Assembly (NCBI RefSeq): GCF_041915215.1
Contig: NZ_JAYSBV010000003.1
Length of the DNA: 64,000 nt
Origin: Zoogloea sp021286885
GTDB taxonomy: Bacteria; Pseudomonadota; Gammaproteobacteria; Burkholderiales; Rhodocyclaceae
Direction: 5' to 3' (one strand)
Shown: piece by piece, positions 9,519 through 17,677 of the stretch
How positions within the stretch are numbered: the stretch's first letter is position 1
How the letters are laid out: every line of letters begins with the position of its first letter
The notes under the pieces: generated by a model
The model's database searches: none
What the model saw: only the letters and a program-made list of their open reading frames with translations
What the model was told of the DNA's origin: nothing
Translations under genes and position numbers: made by a program

Positions 9519-10309
9519 GTGACACATTGCCGAAGGCCTATGGGGTTGTGACGCTCTTTCCGGAGATGTTCAACGCCCTGTCAGGATTCGGAATCACTGG
9601 ACGTGCCCAGGAGCGCTCCCTGTACCAGCTGGAATGCTGGAATCCCCGGGATTTCACCGAAGATCGCTATCGCACGGTGGATGATCGCCCCTACGGAGGC
9701 GGGCCGGGAATGGTGATGCTGCCAGGACCGCTTGAAAAAGCGATTCAGGCCGCGAAAGCCAGTCAGGAAGCAAAGGTTGGGCACGCTGGCCGGGTGTTGT
9801 ATCTCTCCCCCCAGGGAAAGCCGCTGAACCATCAGCGGGTACTCGAACTGGTGGCTGAACCTTCCCTGGTTTTGCTGTGTGGCCGTTATGAAGGGGTTGA
9901 TCAACGCCTCATCGAACGGTGTGTGGATGAAGAAGTATCGTTGGGTGATTTTGTTCTCTCAGGAGGCGAATTGCCGGCGATGGTGCTGCTCGATGCGATC
10001 ATCCGGCAACTGCCGGGCGCCTTGAACGACCAGGATTCAGCGGTGGAAGATTCTTTCGTCGATGGCCTGCTGGATTGTCCCCATTACACCCGTCCTGTTG
10101 ATTACGAGGGCATGAAGGTGCCGGATGTGCTGCTTTCGGGCAATCATGCCGAAATCCGCCGCTGGCGTCTGCAACAGTCGCTGGGAAGAACCGAGCTTCG
10201 ACGCCCCGATCTGCTCGCCCAACGTGGTGTGCAGGGAAAGGAAGAAAAGCGGCTGCTGGAAGCTTTCCGGCACGCTCAGCAGAAAGCAGAAGACTCCGCC
10301 CCTGGCTGA
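9515..10309 (+). CDS. trmD: tRNA (guanine-N1-)-methyltransferase
   Basis: Methylates G37 next to the anticodon of several tRNAs, preventing +1 frameshifts. A 264-residue SPOUT enzyme. The trefoil-knot SAM site shows as LCGRYEGVDQRLIE and SGGELPAMVLLDAIIRQLPG; the PYGGGPGMVM loop is also present. It begins with GTG at 9515, overlapping the rimM TGA by three bases, so the two are translationally coupled. Confidence 0.97.
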   Translation: MSDTLPKAYGVVTLFPEMFNALSGFGITGRAQERSLYQLECWNPRDFTEDRYRTVDDRPYGGGPGMVMLPGPLEKAIQAAKASQEAKVGHAGRVLYLSPQGKPLNHQRVLELVAEPSLVLLCGRYEGVDQRLIERCVDEEVSLGDFVLSGGELPAMVLLDAIIRQLPGALNDQDSAVEDSFVDGLLDCPHYTRPVDYEGMKVPDVLLSGNHAEIRRWRLQQSLGRTELRRPDLLAQRGVQGKEEKRLLEAFRHAQQKAEDSAPG

Positions 10310-10402
10310 GCCCGCTGTTTTCAGAACAAACGGATGCACCAGGTGGCGACCTGCTCTGCATCAGAGGCCACTGGCCACTTACATTTTTCAGGAGTTACGC
10401 AC

Positions 10403-10789
10403 ATGAATCTGATTCAAAAGCTCGAGCAAGAAGAAATCGCCCGCCTGACCCAGGGCAAGACCATCCCCGCATTCGCTCCCGGTGACACCGTGATCGTTCA
10501 GGTGAAGGTTAAGGAAGGCAACCGTGAGCGTCTGCAGGCTTACGAAGGCGTGGTCATCGCCAAGCGCAACCGTGGTCTGAACTCCGCTTTCATCGTCCGG
10601 AAGATCTCCTCCGGCGAAGGCGTTGAGCGTACTTTCCAGACCTACTCCCCGCTGGTGGCCAGCATCGAAGTGAAGCGTCGCGGTGACGTCCGTCGCGCCA
10701 AGCTGTACTACCTGCGTCAGCGCTCCGGCAAGTCCGCACGGATCAAGGAAAAGCTGGACTACAAGGCCATCGCTGCAAACAAGGCCTGA
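10403..10789 (+). CDS. rplS: 50S ribosomal protein bL19
   Basis: A 128-residue protein at the 30S-50S interface. The N terminus MNLIQKLEQEEIARL and the segments GDTVIVQVKVKEGNRERLQAYEGVVI and RRAKLYYLRQRSGKSARIKE are diagnostic. The ATG at 10403 is preceded by CAGGAG. The 93-base gap after trmD is larger than the others in the operon but contains no evident terminator. Confidence 0.98.
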   Translation: MNLIQKLEQEEIARLTQGKTIPAFAPGDTVIVQVKVKEGNRERLQAYEGVVIAKRNRGLNSAFIVRKISSGEGVERTFQTYSPLVASIEVKRRGDVRRAKLYYLRQRSGKSARIKEKLDYKAIAANKA

Positions 10790-10830
10790 TATCCAGGAAT
10801 GGAAAGCGGGGTTTGATCGCCCCGCAGCAG

Positions 10831-10865
10831 AAAAGCCGGTTCCCGCAAGGGGCCGGCTTTTTTGT
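10831..10865 (+). terminator. Rho-independent terminator of the rpsP-rplS operon
   Basis: The stem AAGCCGG-(TT)-CCC pairs with GGG-(G)-CCGGCTT around a GCAA loop, with one small internal irregularity, and is followed by TTTTTT within 10858-10863. Confidence 0.85.
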
Positions 10866-11041
10866 TATGCCGTGCCCGTGTGCAGGCATGGGCGCAGAAT
10901 AAAGCGTGCTGAATGCCAAGCAAAACCTGAAAATAATGCCTGAACTGCCTTGCAACACCATTGCAAGCCTGAATTTGCCGGTGTTTTTCAGGGTTTGTTG
11001 CCCTGTGTCGTTGTTTTTCTGCTGTAAGAATGCGCGCCGAT

Positions 11042-11070
11042 TTGATGCCAGCCCCGGATCAAATTAGAAT
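11042..11070 (+). promoter_or_regulatory. Sigma70-like promoter of the FabMG-like gene
   Basis: TTGATG (-35, 11042-11047) and TAGAAT (-10, 11065-11070) with a 17-base spacer. Transcription would start near 11077, which supports the GTG at 11102, not the ATG at 11030, as the gene start. Confidence 0.65.
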
Positions 11071-11101
11071 GCGGCGTTCGACTTTTATCGAGAACCCTGT
11101 T

Positions 11102-12421
11102 GTGACTGATCTGAGCGCTCTGAGAAATCCCCCGCAAGGTAATCTGTTCCGTTCTGGTGACGTGTTCGTGCTGTTTGGCGAGTTGTTTGGCCGTGGCTAC
11201 GCCAATGGTCTGATCAACGAAGCCCGCAAGGCCGGCATGACCATCATCGGGATGACCGTAGGCCGTCGGGAGGCAGACCAGTCGCTCCGTCCGCTCAATG
11301 CCGAGGAGCTGGCTGAAGCCGAAGCCCGTTTGGGCGGCAAGGTCATCAATGTGCCGCTGATGGCTGGTTTTGATCTGGATGCCCCCGCTGGCAGCCCGAC
11401 CCCCACCGATCTGCTCTCGGGCCTGACCCTGAAAAACTGGCAAGAAGAAAAGCTGGACTGGGATCAGGTGGCCAAGTGCCGCGCCGCTGGCGAAGCCCGG
11501 TTCCGCAACAGCGTGGCCGAAGTCATGGCCCAGCTGGAAGCCCTGATTCCCGATGGCCGCAACGTGTATTTCGCCCACACCATGGCGGGCGGGATTCCCA
11601 AGGTCAAGGTGTTCCTGGCCATCGCCAACCGGATCTACAAGGGCCGGGGCGACCGCTTCATGTCTTCCCGTGCGCTGCTGGACAGCGATCTGGGCAAGCT
11701 GATCCTGCAAAACTTTGAAGAAGTCACCGCTAACTCCTTCAAGTACCTGATTGAAGGCAGCCAGGCCCTGCGCGCCCGCCTCGAAGCCACGGGCGGCCAA
11801 GTGCGTTACTCCGCCTACGGCTACCACGGCACCGAGATCCTGATCGAAGGCGCCTACACCTGGCAGACCTACACCAACTACACCCAGGGTCTGGCCAAGA
11901 AGCGCCTTGAAGATCACGCGGTGGCCGCCTGGGCCCAAGGCATCAAGGCTACGGTGTTCAACTGTCCGGAAATCCGCACCAACTCTTCCGACATCTTCGT
12001 CGGGGTGGAGTTGTCTTTGTTCCCGCTGCTCAAGGCCCTGCGCAAGGAATGCCCGGGCGCCTGGACTGAAGCCCAGTGGGAAGCCTGCAATGCCCTGCTG
12101 CAAGAGGGCTACAGCATCGACGACCTGCTCGCCCAGATCGAGTCCTACAACACCAATCCGACCATGGTCGCCTTCCGCAACTTCGAAGCTTGGCCCATGG
12201 ACAACTCCCCCGAGTTGGCGGATGTGATGATTGGCACCTCTGACGACATCACCACCAAGCACAAAGACCGGAACGCCCTGGTGACCGATCTGCTGAGCAC
12301 CCTGGTGCTGGATGGCACTGGCCCGCTGATGTTCAACGAAATGTCCCAACCCGGCGCTCCGGTGCTGTGGCTCAGCCATGACGTGATCGCCAAGCAACTC
12401 GGCCAGCTGCACGCCGCCTGA
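11102..12421 (+). CDS. Enoyl-ACP reductase FabMG-like protein
   Basis: A 439-residue cytoplasmic protein from the GTG at 11102. The N-terminal segment GDVFVLFGELFGRGYANGLI suggests a dinucleotide-binding glycine-rich turn, and VYFAHTMAGGIPK, YSAYGYHGTEILI and KATVFNCPEIRTNSS are strongly patterned blocks. I recall this block order from proteins named enoyl-ACP reductase FabMG family; the reaction would then be NAD(P)H-dependent reduction of enoyl-ACP in fatty acid synthesis. That name is from memory, not a search. The frame opens at 11030, but the promoter lies inside that extension. It is a monocistronic unit with its own promoter and terminator. Confidence 0.6.
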   Translation: MTDLSALRNPPQGNLFRSGDVFVLFGELFGRGYANGLINEARKAGMTIIGMTVGRREADQSLRPLNAEELAEAEARLGGKVINVPLMAGFDLDAPAGSPTPTDLLSGLTLKNWQEEKLDWDQVAKCRAAGEARFRNSVAEVMAQLEALIPDGRNVYFAHTMAGGIPKVKVFLAIANRIYKGRGDRFMSSRALLDSDLGKLILQNFEEVTANSFKYLIEGSQALRARLEATGGQVRYSAYGYHGTEILIEGAYTWQTYTNYTQGLAKKRLEDHAVAAWAQGIKATVFNCPEIRTNSSDIFVGVELSLFPLLKALRKECPGAWTEAQWEACNALLQEGYSIDDLLAQIESYNTNPTMVAFRNFEAWPMDNSPELADVMIGTSDDITTKHKDRNALVTDLLSTLVLDGTGPLMFNEMSQPGAPVLWLSHDVIAKQLGQLHAA

Positions 12422-12475
12422 CGTGGCCCGCTGATCCACTGGCCTGCGGGCCGTGTGTTGGTGCTGCATGCGAGT

Positions 12476-12502
12476 AAAAACCCCGCCCTGGCGGGGTTTT
12501 TA
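12476..12502 (+). terminator. Rho-independent terminator after the FabMG-like gene
   Basis: AAAAACCCCGC / GCGGGGTTTTT, an 11-bp stem with a short CCTG loop and a T-run built into the 3' arm. It separates this gene from the binding-protein gene at 12535. Confidence 0.85.
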
Positions 12503-12534
12503 CCTTTCAGGGCCTGATCCGGTAGACTCGGGGC

Positions 12535-14757
12535 ATGAGCGCACATACTTCCATGCCCCGCACCCGCTTCAAGCCTGAGCCCTGGGCCCGCCGCCTGGTG
12601 GGGTCTTTGTTTGCCGCCCTGTTGCTGGGGGGCTGTGGCCAGGTCTGGAACGACCCCTATCCCGCCGCCGAGGCCGGGCAGAACATCCTGTACACCGCCT
12701 TCACCCAGCGCCCCAAGCATCTGGACCCGGTTCAGTCGTACAGCGAGGACGAGGCGACTTTTCTGTATCAGATCTACGAGCCGCCCCTCCAGTACCATTA
12801 CCTGAAGCGGCCCTTCACCCTGGTTCCGGGCACCGTGAGCCGCATGCCGGTGCTGCGCCAGTACGACAAGGCTGGCAAGCTGCTGCCCGAAGGCAGCGAC
12901 CCGGCCCAAGTGGCGGTAAGCGAATACGAGCTGCAGATTCGGCCCGGCATCCGCTACCAGCCCCATCCGGCCTTTGCGTTGGATGAGGCAGGCAAGCCCG
13001 CGTATCTTGATCTGAGCCCGGCGGCCCTGGCCGACAAGCGCAGCGTGGCGGATTTTCCCCTCACTGGCACCCGGGAGCTGACTGCCGAAGATTACGTCTA
13101 CCAGATCAAGCGCCTGGCCCACCCGCGCCTGCATTCTCCGGTGCTGGAGCTGATGGGTGATTACATCATTGGTCTGCGGGAACTCCATGCCCAGCTCATG
13201 ACCGATGAAAAGGCCCGGCGGGCCCGGGGCGACAAGGACGCCTGGATAGACATGCGCCGCTATGCCCTGAAGGGCGTGGACGTGGTGGATCGCTACACCT
13301 ACCGGATTCGCCTCCAGGGCAGTTACCCGCAGTTTCCTTACTGGCTGGCCATGCCCTTCTTTGCGCCTGTGCCCTTCGAGGCGGACCGCTTTTTCGCCCA
13401 GCCCGGCATGGCCGAGCGTAACCTGACGCTGGATGGGTGGCCGGTGGGTACGGGCGCCTACATGCTCACCCAGAACAATCCCAACGCCCGCATGGTGTTG
13501 GCACGCAACCCCAATTTCCACGGCGAAACCTATCCCTGCGAAGGGGAAGCTGGGGATCAGGCGGCGGGCTTTTTAGCCGATTGTGGCAAGCCCTTGCCCC
13601 AGATCGACCAAGTGGTGTTTGTGCGCGAGAAGGAAAGCATTCCCTACTGGAACAAGTTTTTGCAGGGCTATTTTGATGCGTCGGGGGTGTCGTCCGACAA
13701 CTTCGATCAGGCGGTGCAGATGGGGGGCGCCGGGGATGTGAATCTCTCCGATGAAATGGCCGCCAAGGGGATACGCCTCACCACCTCGGTGGCGCCATCG
13801 GTGATGTACATGGGCTTCAACATGCTGGATCCGGTGGTGGGGGGCACTTCAGAGGCGGCCCGCAAGCTGCGTCTGGCCCTGTCGATAGCCATCGACCAGG
13901 AGGAGTTCATCTCGGTCTTTCTGAACGGGCGCGGTCTGCCGGCCATGCACCCGTTGCCTCCGGGCCTGCTGGGCTATCAAGAGGGGCAGGCGGGGATCAA
14001 CCCCGAGGTGTACGACTGGGTGGAAGGCCGTCCCCAGCGCAAATCCATCGAGGAAGCCCACCGCCTGCTGGCCGAGGCGGGCTACCCGGGCGGGCGTCAG
14101 GCCAAGACCGGCGAGCCTCTGGTCATCAATCTGGACACCACCGGCAGCGGCATGGGCGACAAGGCCAGCATCGATTGGCTCACCAAGCAGCTACGCAAGC
14201 TGGACATTCAGCTGGTGGTGCGGGCCACTGACTACAATCGCTTCCAGGAAAAAATTCGCAAGGGCAATGCCCAGATTTTCTACTGGGGGTGGAATGCAGA
14301 TTATCCCGACCCGGAAAACTTCCTGTTCCTGCTCTACGGCCCCCAGGGCAAGGTCAAGAGCCAGGGCGAGAACGCCGCCAATTACCAGAATGCCGAGTAC
14401 GACCGCCTCTTTGAGCGGATGAAGGCCATGCCCGATAGCCCGGAGCGCCTTGCCATCATCCAGCGCATGCTGCGCATTCTTCAGCACGATGCGCCCTGGG
14501 TCTGGGGCTTTTATGAGAAGGCCTACACCCTCCAGCATGGTTGGGTGAAAAACCGCAAGCCGGGCAAGATCATCCGCAACACCCTCAAGTACCAGCGCAT
14601 TGATCTGAATGAGCGCGCCTTGAAGCGCACCGAATGGAATCGCCCCATGATTTGGCCCGCGCTGTTGCTGGCCGGTTTGGGTGTGCTGGTGGTGTGGCCG
14701 GCAGTGAGCCATTACCGGCGCAGGGAGGCCCGGCGGGGGGATGGACGGCAGACTTGA
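12535..14757 (+). CDS. ABC transporter substrate-binding protein, peptide family 5, lipoprotein with C-terminal membrane helix
   Basis: A 740-residue periplasmic solute-binding protein of the oligopeptide type (SBP_bac_5). A signal peptide ends in a lipobox-like LLGGC with C34. The body has the family landmarks: YTAFTQRPKHLDPVQSYSE near residue 51, LTAEDYVYQIKRLAHP, GTGAYMLTQNNPNARMVLARNP, and YWGWNADYPDPENFLFLLYGP near the end. Unusually, residues ~703-724 form a hydrophobic helix (PALLLAGLGVLVVWPAVSHY) followed by a basic tail, so the protein may be anchored at both ends. No permease or ATPase gene adjoins it; a fused ATPase lies at 26503. Confidence 0.85.
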   Translation: MSAHTSMPRTRFKPEPWARRLVGSLFAALLLGGCGQVWNDPYPAAEAGQNILYTAFTQRPKHLDPVQSYSEDEATFLYQIYEPPLQYHYLKRPFTLVPGTVSRMPVLRQYDKAGKLLPEGSDPAQVAVSEYELQIRPGIRYQPHPAFALDEAGKPAYLDLSPAALADKRSVADFPLTGTRELTAEDYVYQIKRLAHPRLHSPVLELMGDYIIGLRELHAQLMTDEKARRARGDKDAWIDMRRYALKGVDVVDRYTYRIRLQGSYPQFPYWLAMPFFAPVPFEADRFFAQPGMAERNLTLDGWPVGTGAYMLTQNNPNARMVLARNPNFHGETYPCEGEAGDQAAGFLADCGKPLPQIDQVVFVREKESIPYWNKFLQGYFDASGVSSDNFDQAVQMGGAGDVNLSDEMAAKGIRLTTSVAPSVMYMGFNMLDPVVGGTSEAARKLRLALSIAIDQEEFISVFLNGRGLPAMHPLPPGLLGYQEGQAGINPEVYDWVEGRPQRKSIEEAHRLLAEAGYPGGRQAKTGEPLVINLDTTGSGMGDKASIDWLTKQLRKLDIQLVVRATDYNRFQEKIRKGNAQIFYWGWNADYPDPENFLFLLYGPQGKVKSQGENAANYQNAEYDRLFERMKAMPDSPERLAIIQRMLRILQHDAPWVWGFYEKAYTLQHGWVKNRKPGKIIRNTLKYQRIDLNERALKRTEWNRPMIWPALLLAGLGVLVVWPAVSHYRRREARRGDGRQT

Positions 14758-14878
14758 GGTTGTCGGGAAATGATGATTTGCCGGTACTGCTTCACGTTCG
14801 GGTTATGCTGAAAACGTAAACTGGATTGCATTTTAAGTAATGCGTTGCAAAATGTCGTCACCCCATTAGCAAACGGTG

Positions 14879-16135
14879 ATGAAGATGATGAAGCAATGTG
14901 CAATGCTTGCGGTTTTTGGCGCCTTGGCGGCAGTGACGTGCACAGCCCAGGCTCAGAGTGCCGGTCAGTACGTTGTGCAGTACTACGATACGGCGGTGCA
15001 GTCCCCGGTCGGGACTGTGACGGATCCCCGTCTGAGTTCCCCCACCTGGAGCTATCTGGATTCCCGCGTGGTCGCCAAAACCAAGAGCCTGGAAACCCAA
15101 TACGGTTTTCAGGCAACCCATATGATGAGCGAGACCATCAAGGGGTTTACGGCTTACCTGACGGCAACCCAGTACACCCTTTTGAAGGCCAATCCGAATG
15201 TATCTCTGATTGAAGCTGACCGAACCACCCAAGCCAGTGGGGTCCAGCTTTCGGTAGCTACGCCGCCCACGAGCCCCCAGATTGTTCCGTGGACCATTCC
15301 GTATCTCAATGCCCACATTTCGCGTCTGGTTGCAGGGGATGGCACTGAGCCCATCAGCAGCCTCGGCAGCAAATATATGTTTGTGCTGGATACGGGTGTT
15401 GCGCCCTTGTCGGATCTGGTAACCCCCTACAGCTATAACATCCTGCCCGATACCGTGACTGGAGATTGCCATGGGCATGGTACGCAAGTGGCAGGGATTA
15501 TTGGTGCGCGGGACAATACTTCTGGTTTGGTCGGCATTGCATCAAGTGCCTCCATCATGAGTGTGCGCGTCTTGGGATGCAATGGCACGGGTACTATGGG
15601 CAACCTGATTAAAGGGATAGACCTTGCCACCCGTAAAAATCCTGGGCGCTCGGTGGTGAATCTGAGCATGACCTTGTCGTCGCCGGAGACCATGAGCGCG
15701 ATCCTTTCGAACACCATGAATGCGGCCTCTGCCAAAGGTTTAGTGTTCTCGACGGGGGCCGAGCATGTGGCGGGGGGCTGTAGCGCACTGTCGCAAGCGG
15801 TATGGAGTTCTGGCGGGGTTGTTGCGGGTGCAGTGGATTCCACCGGTGTTGAACCGGCCTTCGCGAGTGCAGGGCAATGTCAGCACACCTGGGTGCCGGG
15901 CGCGAACGTTCTGACGTTCAGCCGCACCGGGGCTATTGCGACCGTCAGCGGGATGGGATATGCGACAGCCCATGCATCGGCGGCGATTGGATTGCTCCTC
16001 ATAGCAAACCCTAATCTGACGACTTCCTTGCAGATCCGTCAGCATATTAGCTACGCCAGCTTTCCCAATGGCAAGATGTCTAAGGCAGGCTGGCCGATTT
16101 CGGTCTTAAGCGTCGCTTCGATGGTCCTGAAGTAG
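14879..16135 (+). CDS. Secreted subtilisin-family (S8) protein with degenerate active site
   Basis: 418 residues from the ATG at 14879 (a GTG at 14876 and an ATG at 14888 are alternatives). A Sec signal peptide (LAVFGALAAVTCTAQAQ) is followed by an I9-like propeptide (AGQYVVQYYD...TIKGFTAYLTATQ) and a subtilase domain. Asp171 (VLDTGV) and His200 (HGHGTQVAG) of the triad are present. At the serine motif, normally SGTSMATPH, the protein reads SGMGYATAH: Gly360 (codon GGA, 15956) takes the nucleophile position. The oxyanion-hole Asn, normally in AAGN, is Ala294 (STGA). Codon use is less GC-rich than in neighbours. It is probably not a peptidase; a binding or decoy role is speculative. Confidence 0.85.
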   Translation: MKMMKQCAMLAVFGALAAVTCTAQAQSAGQYVVQYYDTAVQSPVGTVTDPRLSSPTWSYLDSRVVAKTKSLETQYGFQATHMMSETIKGFTAYLTATQYTLLKANPNVSLIEADRTTQASGVQLSVATPPTSPQIVPWTIPYLNAHISRLVAGDGTEPISSLGSKYMFVLDTGVAPLSDLVTPYSYNILPDTVTGDCHGHGTQVAGIIGARDNTSGLVGIASSASIMSVRVLGCNGTGTMGNLIKGIDLATRKNPGRSVVNLSMTLSSPETMSAILSNTMNAASAKGLVFSTGAEHVAGGCSALSQAVWSSGGVVAGAVDSTGVEPAFASAGQCQHTWVPGANVLTFSRTGAIATVSGMGYATAHASAAIGLLLIANPNLTTSLQIRQHISYASFPNGKMSKAGWPISVLSVASMVLK

Positions 16136-16195
16136 CTTGGTGTGTTTTAGCGTTGAAGTGTTAAAAACATTCAACTCTACTTAATGCTTCACTTA

Positions 16196-16237
16196 AGCCA
16201 ATGGCTCATTTTCCTTCGGGGACATGGGCCATTGGCT
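16196..16237 (+). terminator. Inverted repeat after the subtilase gene
   Basis: Perfect 10-bp arms AGCCAATGGC (16196-16205) and GCCATTGGCT (16228-16237) enclose a 22-base loop with a smaller TTCG-capped hairpin inside. It lies between convergent genes. There is no T-run, so a bidirectional terminator is only likely. Confidence 0.5.
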
Positions 16238-16256
16238 ATAGGGTTACAGTCTTACC

Positions 16257-16868
16257 TTACTGCTGTACGCAGAGTTCGCTGCCGTGGTTGCCACCCTTGA
16301 ACTCGGGCTCGTAGTAGAACTTGTTGAACATCCACTTGCCCTGCTTGGTGCGGATGAAGCGGGCAATGCCGGTGCCGTAGTCTCGGGTGGTCTGGTCGGC
16401 CAGGGCGAAGTGCATGGCCATCATGGTGCCATCACTCACAGCCTCGCCGCTGTAAAGGCCGTAGCCCGGCACTTCGAGGGTGAATTGATAGGAGCCCTGG
16501 TTGCCGGTGCTGTGGGCTTCCACCCGGGTCAGCTTGACGGTGCCGGTGTAGGGGCCTTCCTGGGCATCCTGGCCGGTGCAGGCGTAGGTGCCGCTGAAAT
16601 CGGCGGCTTTGAGTTCTGCCATGGTTGGGGGTGGGCTGCTCTCGCCGCCAGCAAGGGCTGCGCCTGCCGTTGCTACGCCTGCACCTGTGGCGAGGGCGTG
16701 GTGGCGACCTGTGCGGGTTTTTTTGCTCGAATTGCTGGGTTTGCTGCTTTTGGCTGTTGGCTTCGTGGCCGCAGGTTTGTTCTTATTGTTCGTGTGGGCG
16801 GCTTGGGCCGGCATGGCCAGGGCAGGAAGAAGCACCAGGGGGGCCAGGGAGAGGAACAAACGCTTCAT
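16257..16868 (-). CDS. Secreted hypothetical protein with basic low-complexity linker
   Basis: 203 residues from the ATG at 16866-16868, chosen because it starts a good Sec signal peptide (MKRLFLSLAPLVLLPALAMPAQA); an upstream ATG would push the signal inward. After cleavage comes a Lys/Thr/Ser/Pro-rich stretch (~residues 24-60), a Gly/Ala patch, and a C-terminal domain of about 110 residues (FSGTYACTGQDAQEGPYTGTVKL...) that looks like a beta-sandwich of the kind found in small periplasmic proteins. Two Cys residues (in YACTG and SELCVQQ) may form a disulfide. No family recognised. Confidence 0.7.
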   Translation of the reverse strand: MKRLFLSLAPLVLLPALAMPAQAAHTNNKNKPAATKPTAKSSKPSNSSKKTRTGRHHALATGAGVATAGAALAGGESSPPPTMAELKAADFSGTYACTGQDAQEGPYTGTVKLTRVEAHSTGNQGSYQFTLEVPGYGLYSGEAVSDGTMMAMHFALADQTTRDYGTGIARFIRTKQGKWMFNKFYYEPEFKGGNHGSELCVQQ

Positions 16869-16945
16869 GGGGATTCCGTAGGCGGGTTGGTGATGGTTGA
16901 GGTGGCGCACGCCGCAACGCGATGCACGGGTGCGGGGTGTTGGGG

Positions 16946-17569
16946 TTACTGATCTGGGGCGAGCGGTGCAGACAGGCTATCCAGGGCCAGGAGCAGGCTG
17001 GCCCGGTGTTCCCGGGCCACGGTTTGCCAGGGGCTGCCAGTGAGGGCGCCTTCCAGCGCCCACAACAGATTCAGGCTCGCGCCGGGCTGGGTGGCCTTGA
17101 TCCGGGCATAGGCGCGTACCGCGCCCAAGGCTTGTAGCTCAGCCAGGGTGCGAATACCTGCATCGACCAGCATCCGGGCCGATTTGGGCCCCAGGTTGGG
17201 CAGGCGGCCCACCGGCGTAGTTCCGTCTGCTTTGGTGGCATGTGTTTTGCGGGGTTTGCGCGGAGCGCTGGCAGGCAGGTTTTCTGAAGTCACCCGAACC
17301 AGCTTGGCCAGGCTTTCCCGGTCGTCCAGCAGCTCATTGACGAGCAGATGGGGGCGGGCACCCGGAAAAGGGTGGCCATAGGCGGGCTCGGTCAGCAGGG
17401 CTTGTGCGGCCTCGGTGGGCTTCAGGAACATCTGGTTGTCGCACAGCAGCCCCACCACCTGACCGTAACGGTAAAGGGCGTACTCGCCAAACATGCGGCG
17501 GGTGCTCATGCCGCCCAGTTCGGCAAGCTGTTCGAGCACATGGGCGGCAAAATCCGCATCTGTAGCCAT
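16946..17569 (-). CDS. TfoX/Sxy-family protein (N and C domains)
   Basis: 207 residues from the ATG at 17567-17569. The N-terminal TfoX domain is recognisable (MSTRRMFGEYALYRYGQVVGLLCDNQMFLKP, residues ~21-51). After a basic linker (PRKPRKTHATK) comes the C-terminal helix-hairpin-helix-like TfoX domain (LPNLGPKSARMLVDAGIRTLAELQALGAVRAY). TfoX proteins act with CRP in competence control in gammaproteobacteria; the role here is not known. A longer start adding 19 residues is possible but looks unconserved. Confidence 0.8.
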   Translation of the reverse strand: MATDADFAAHVLEQLAELGGMSTRRMFGEYALYRYGQVVGLLCDNQMFLKPTEAAQALLTEPAYGHPFPGARPHLLVNELLDDRESLAKLVRVTSENLPASAPRKPRKTHATKADGTTPVGRLPNLGPKSARMLVDAGIRTLAELQALGAVRAYARIKATQPGASLNLLWALEGALTGSPWQTVAREHRASLLLALDSLSAPLAPDQ

Positions 17570-17677
17570 GGAACACCTGTCACGCCGTAAAGGCTGAAAA
17601 TGCAAAGCCGGCATGATAGATGTCACCGGCCTCCCAGGCCAGCCCGTTGGGCGTGCTGGCAGACTTTTAGTTCGGGC

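Larger units (their letters stand above)
10790..11101. other. 312-base intergenic region: operon terminator plus downstream promoter
   Basis: Between rplS and the FabMG-like gene. It holds the rplS terminator at its left end and a good sigma70 promoter near its right end; nothing gene-like was recognised between them. Confidence 0.7.

Noticed and set aside
11030..11101. Upstream in-frame extension of the FabMG-like gene
   Set aside because: It contains a good -35/-10 promoter and adds residues with no resemblance to the family start.
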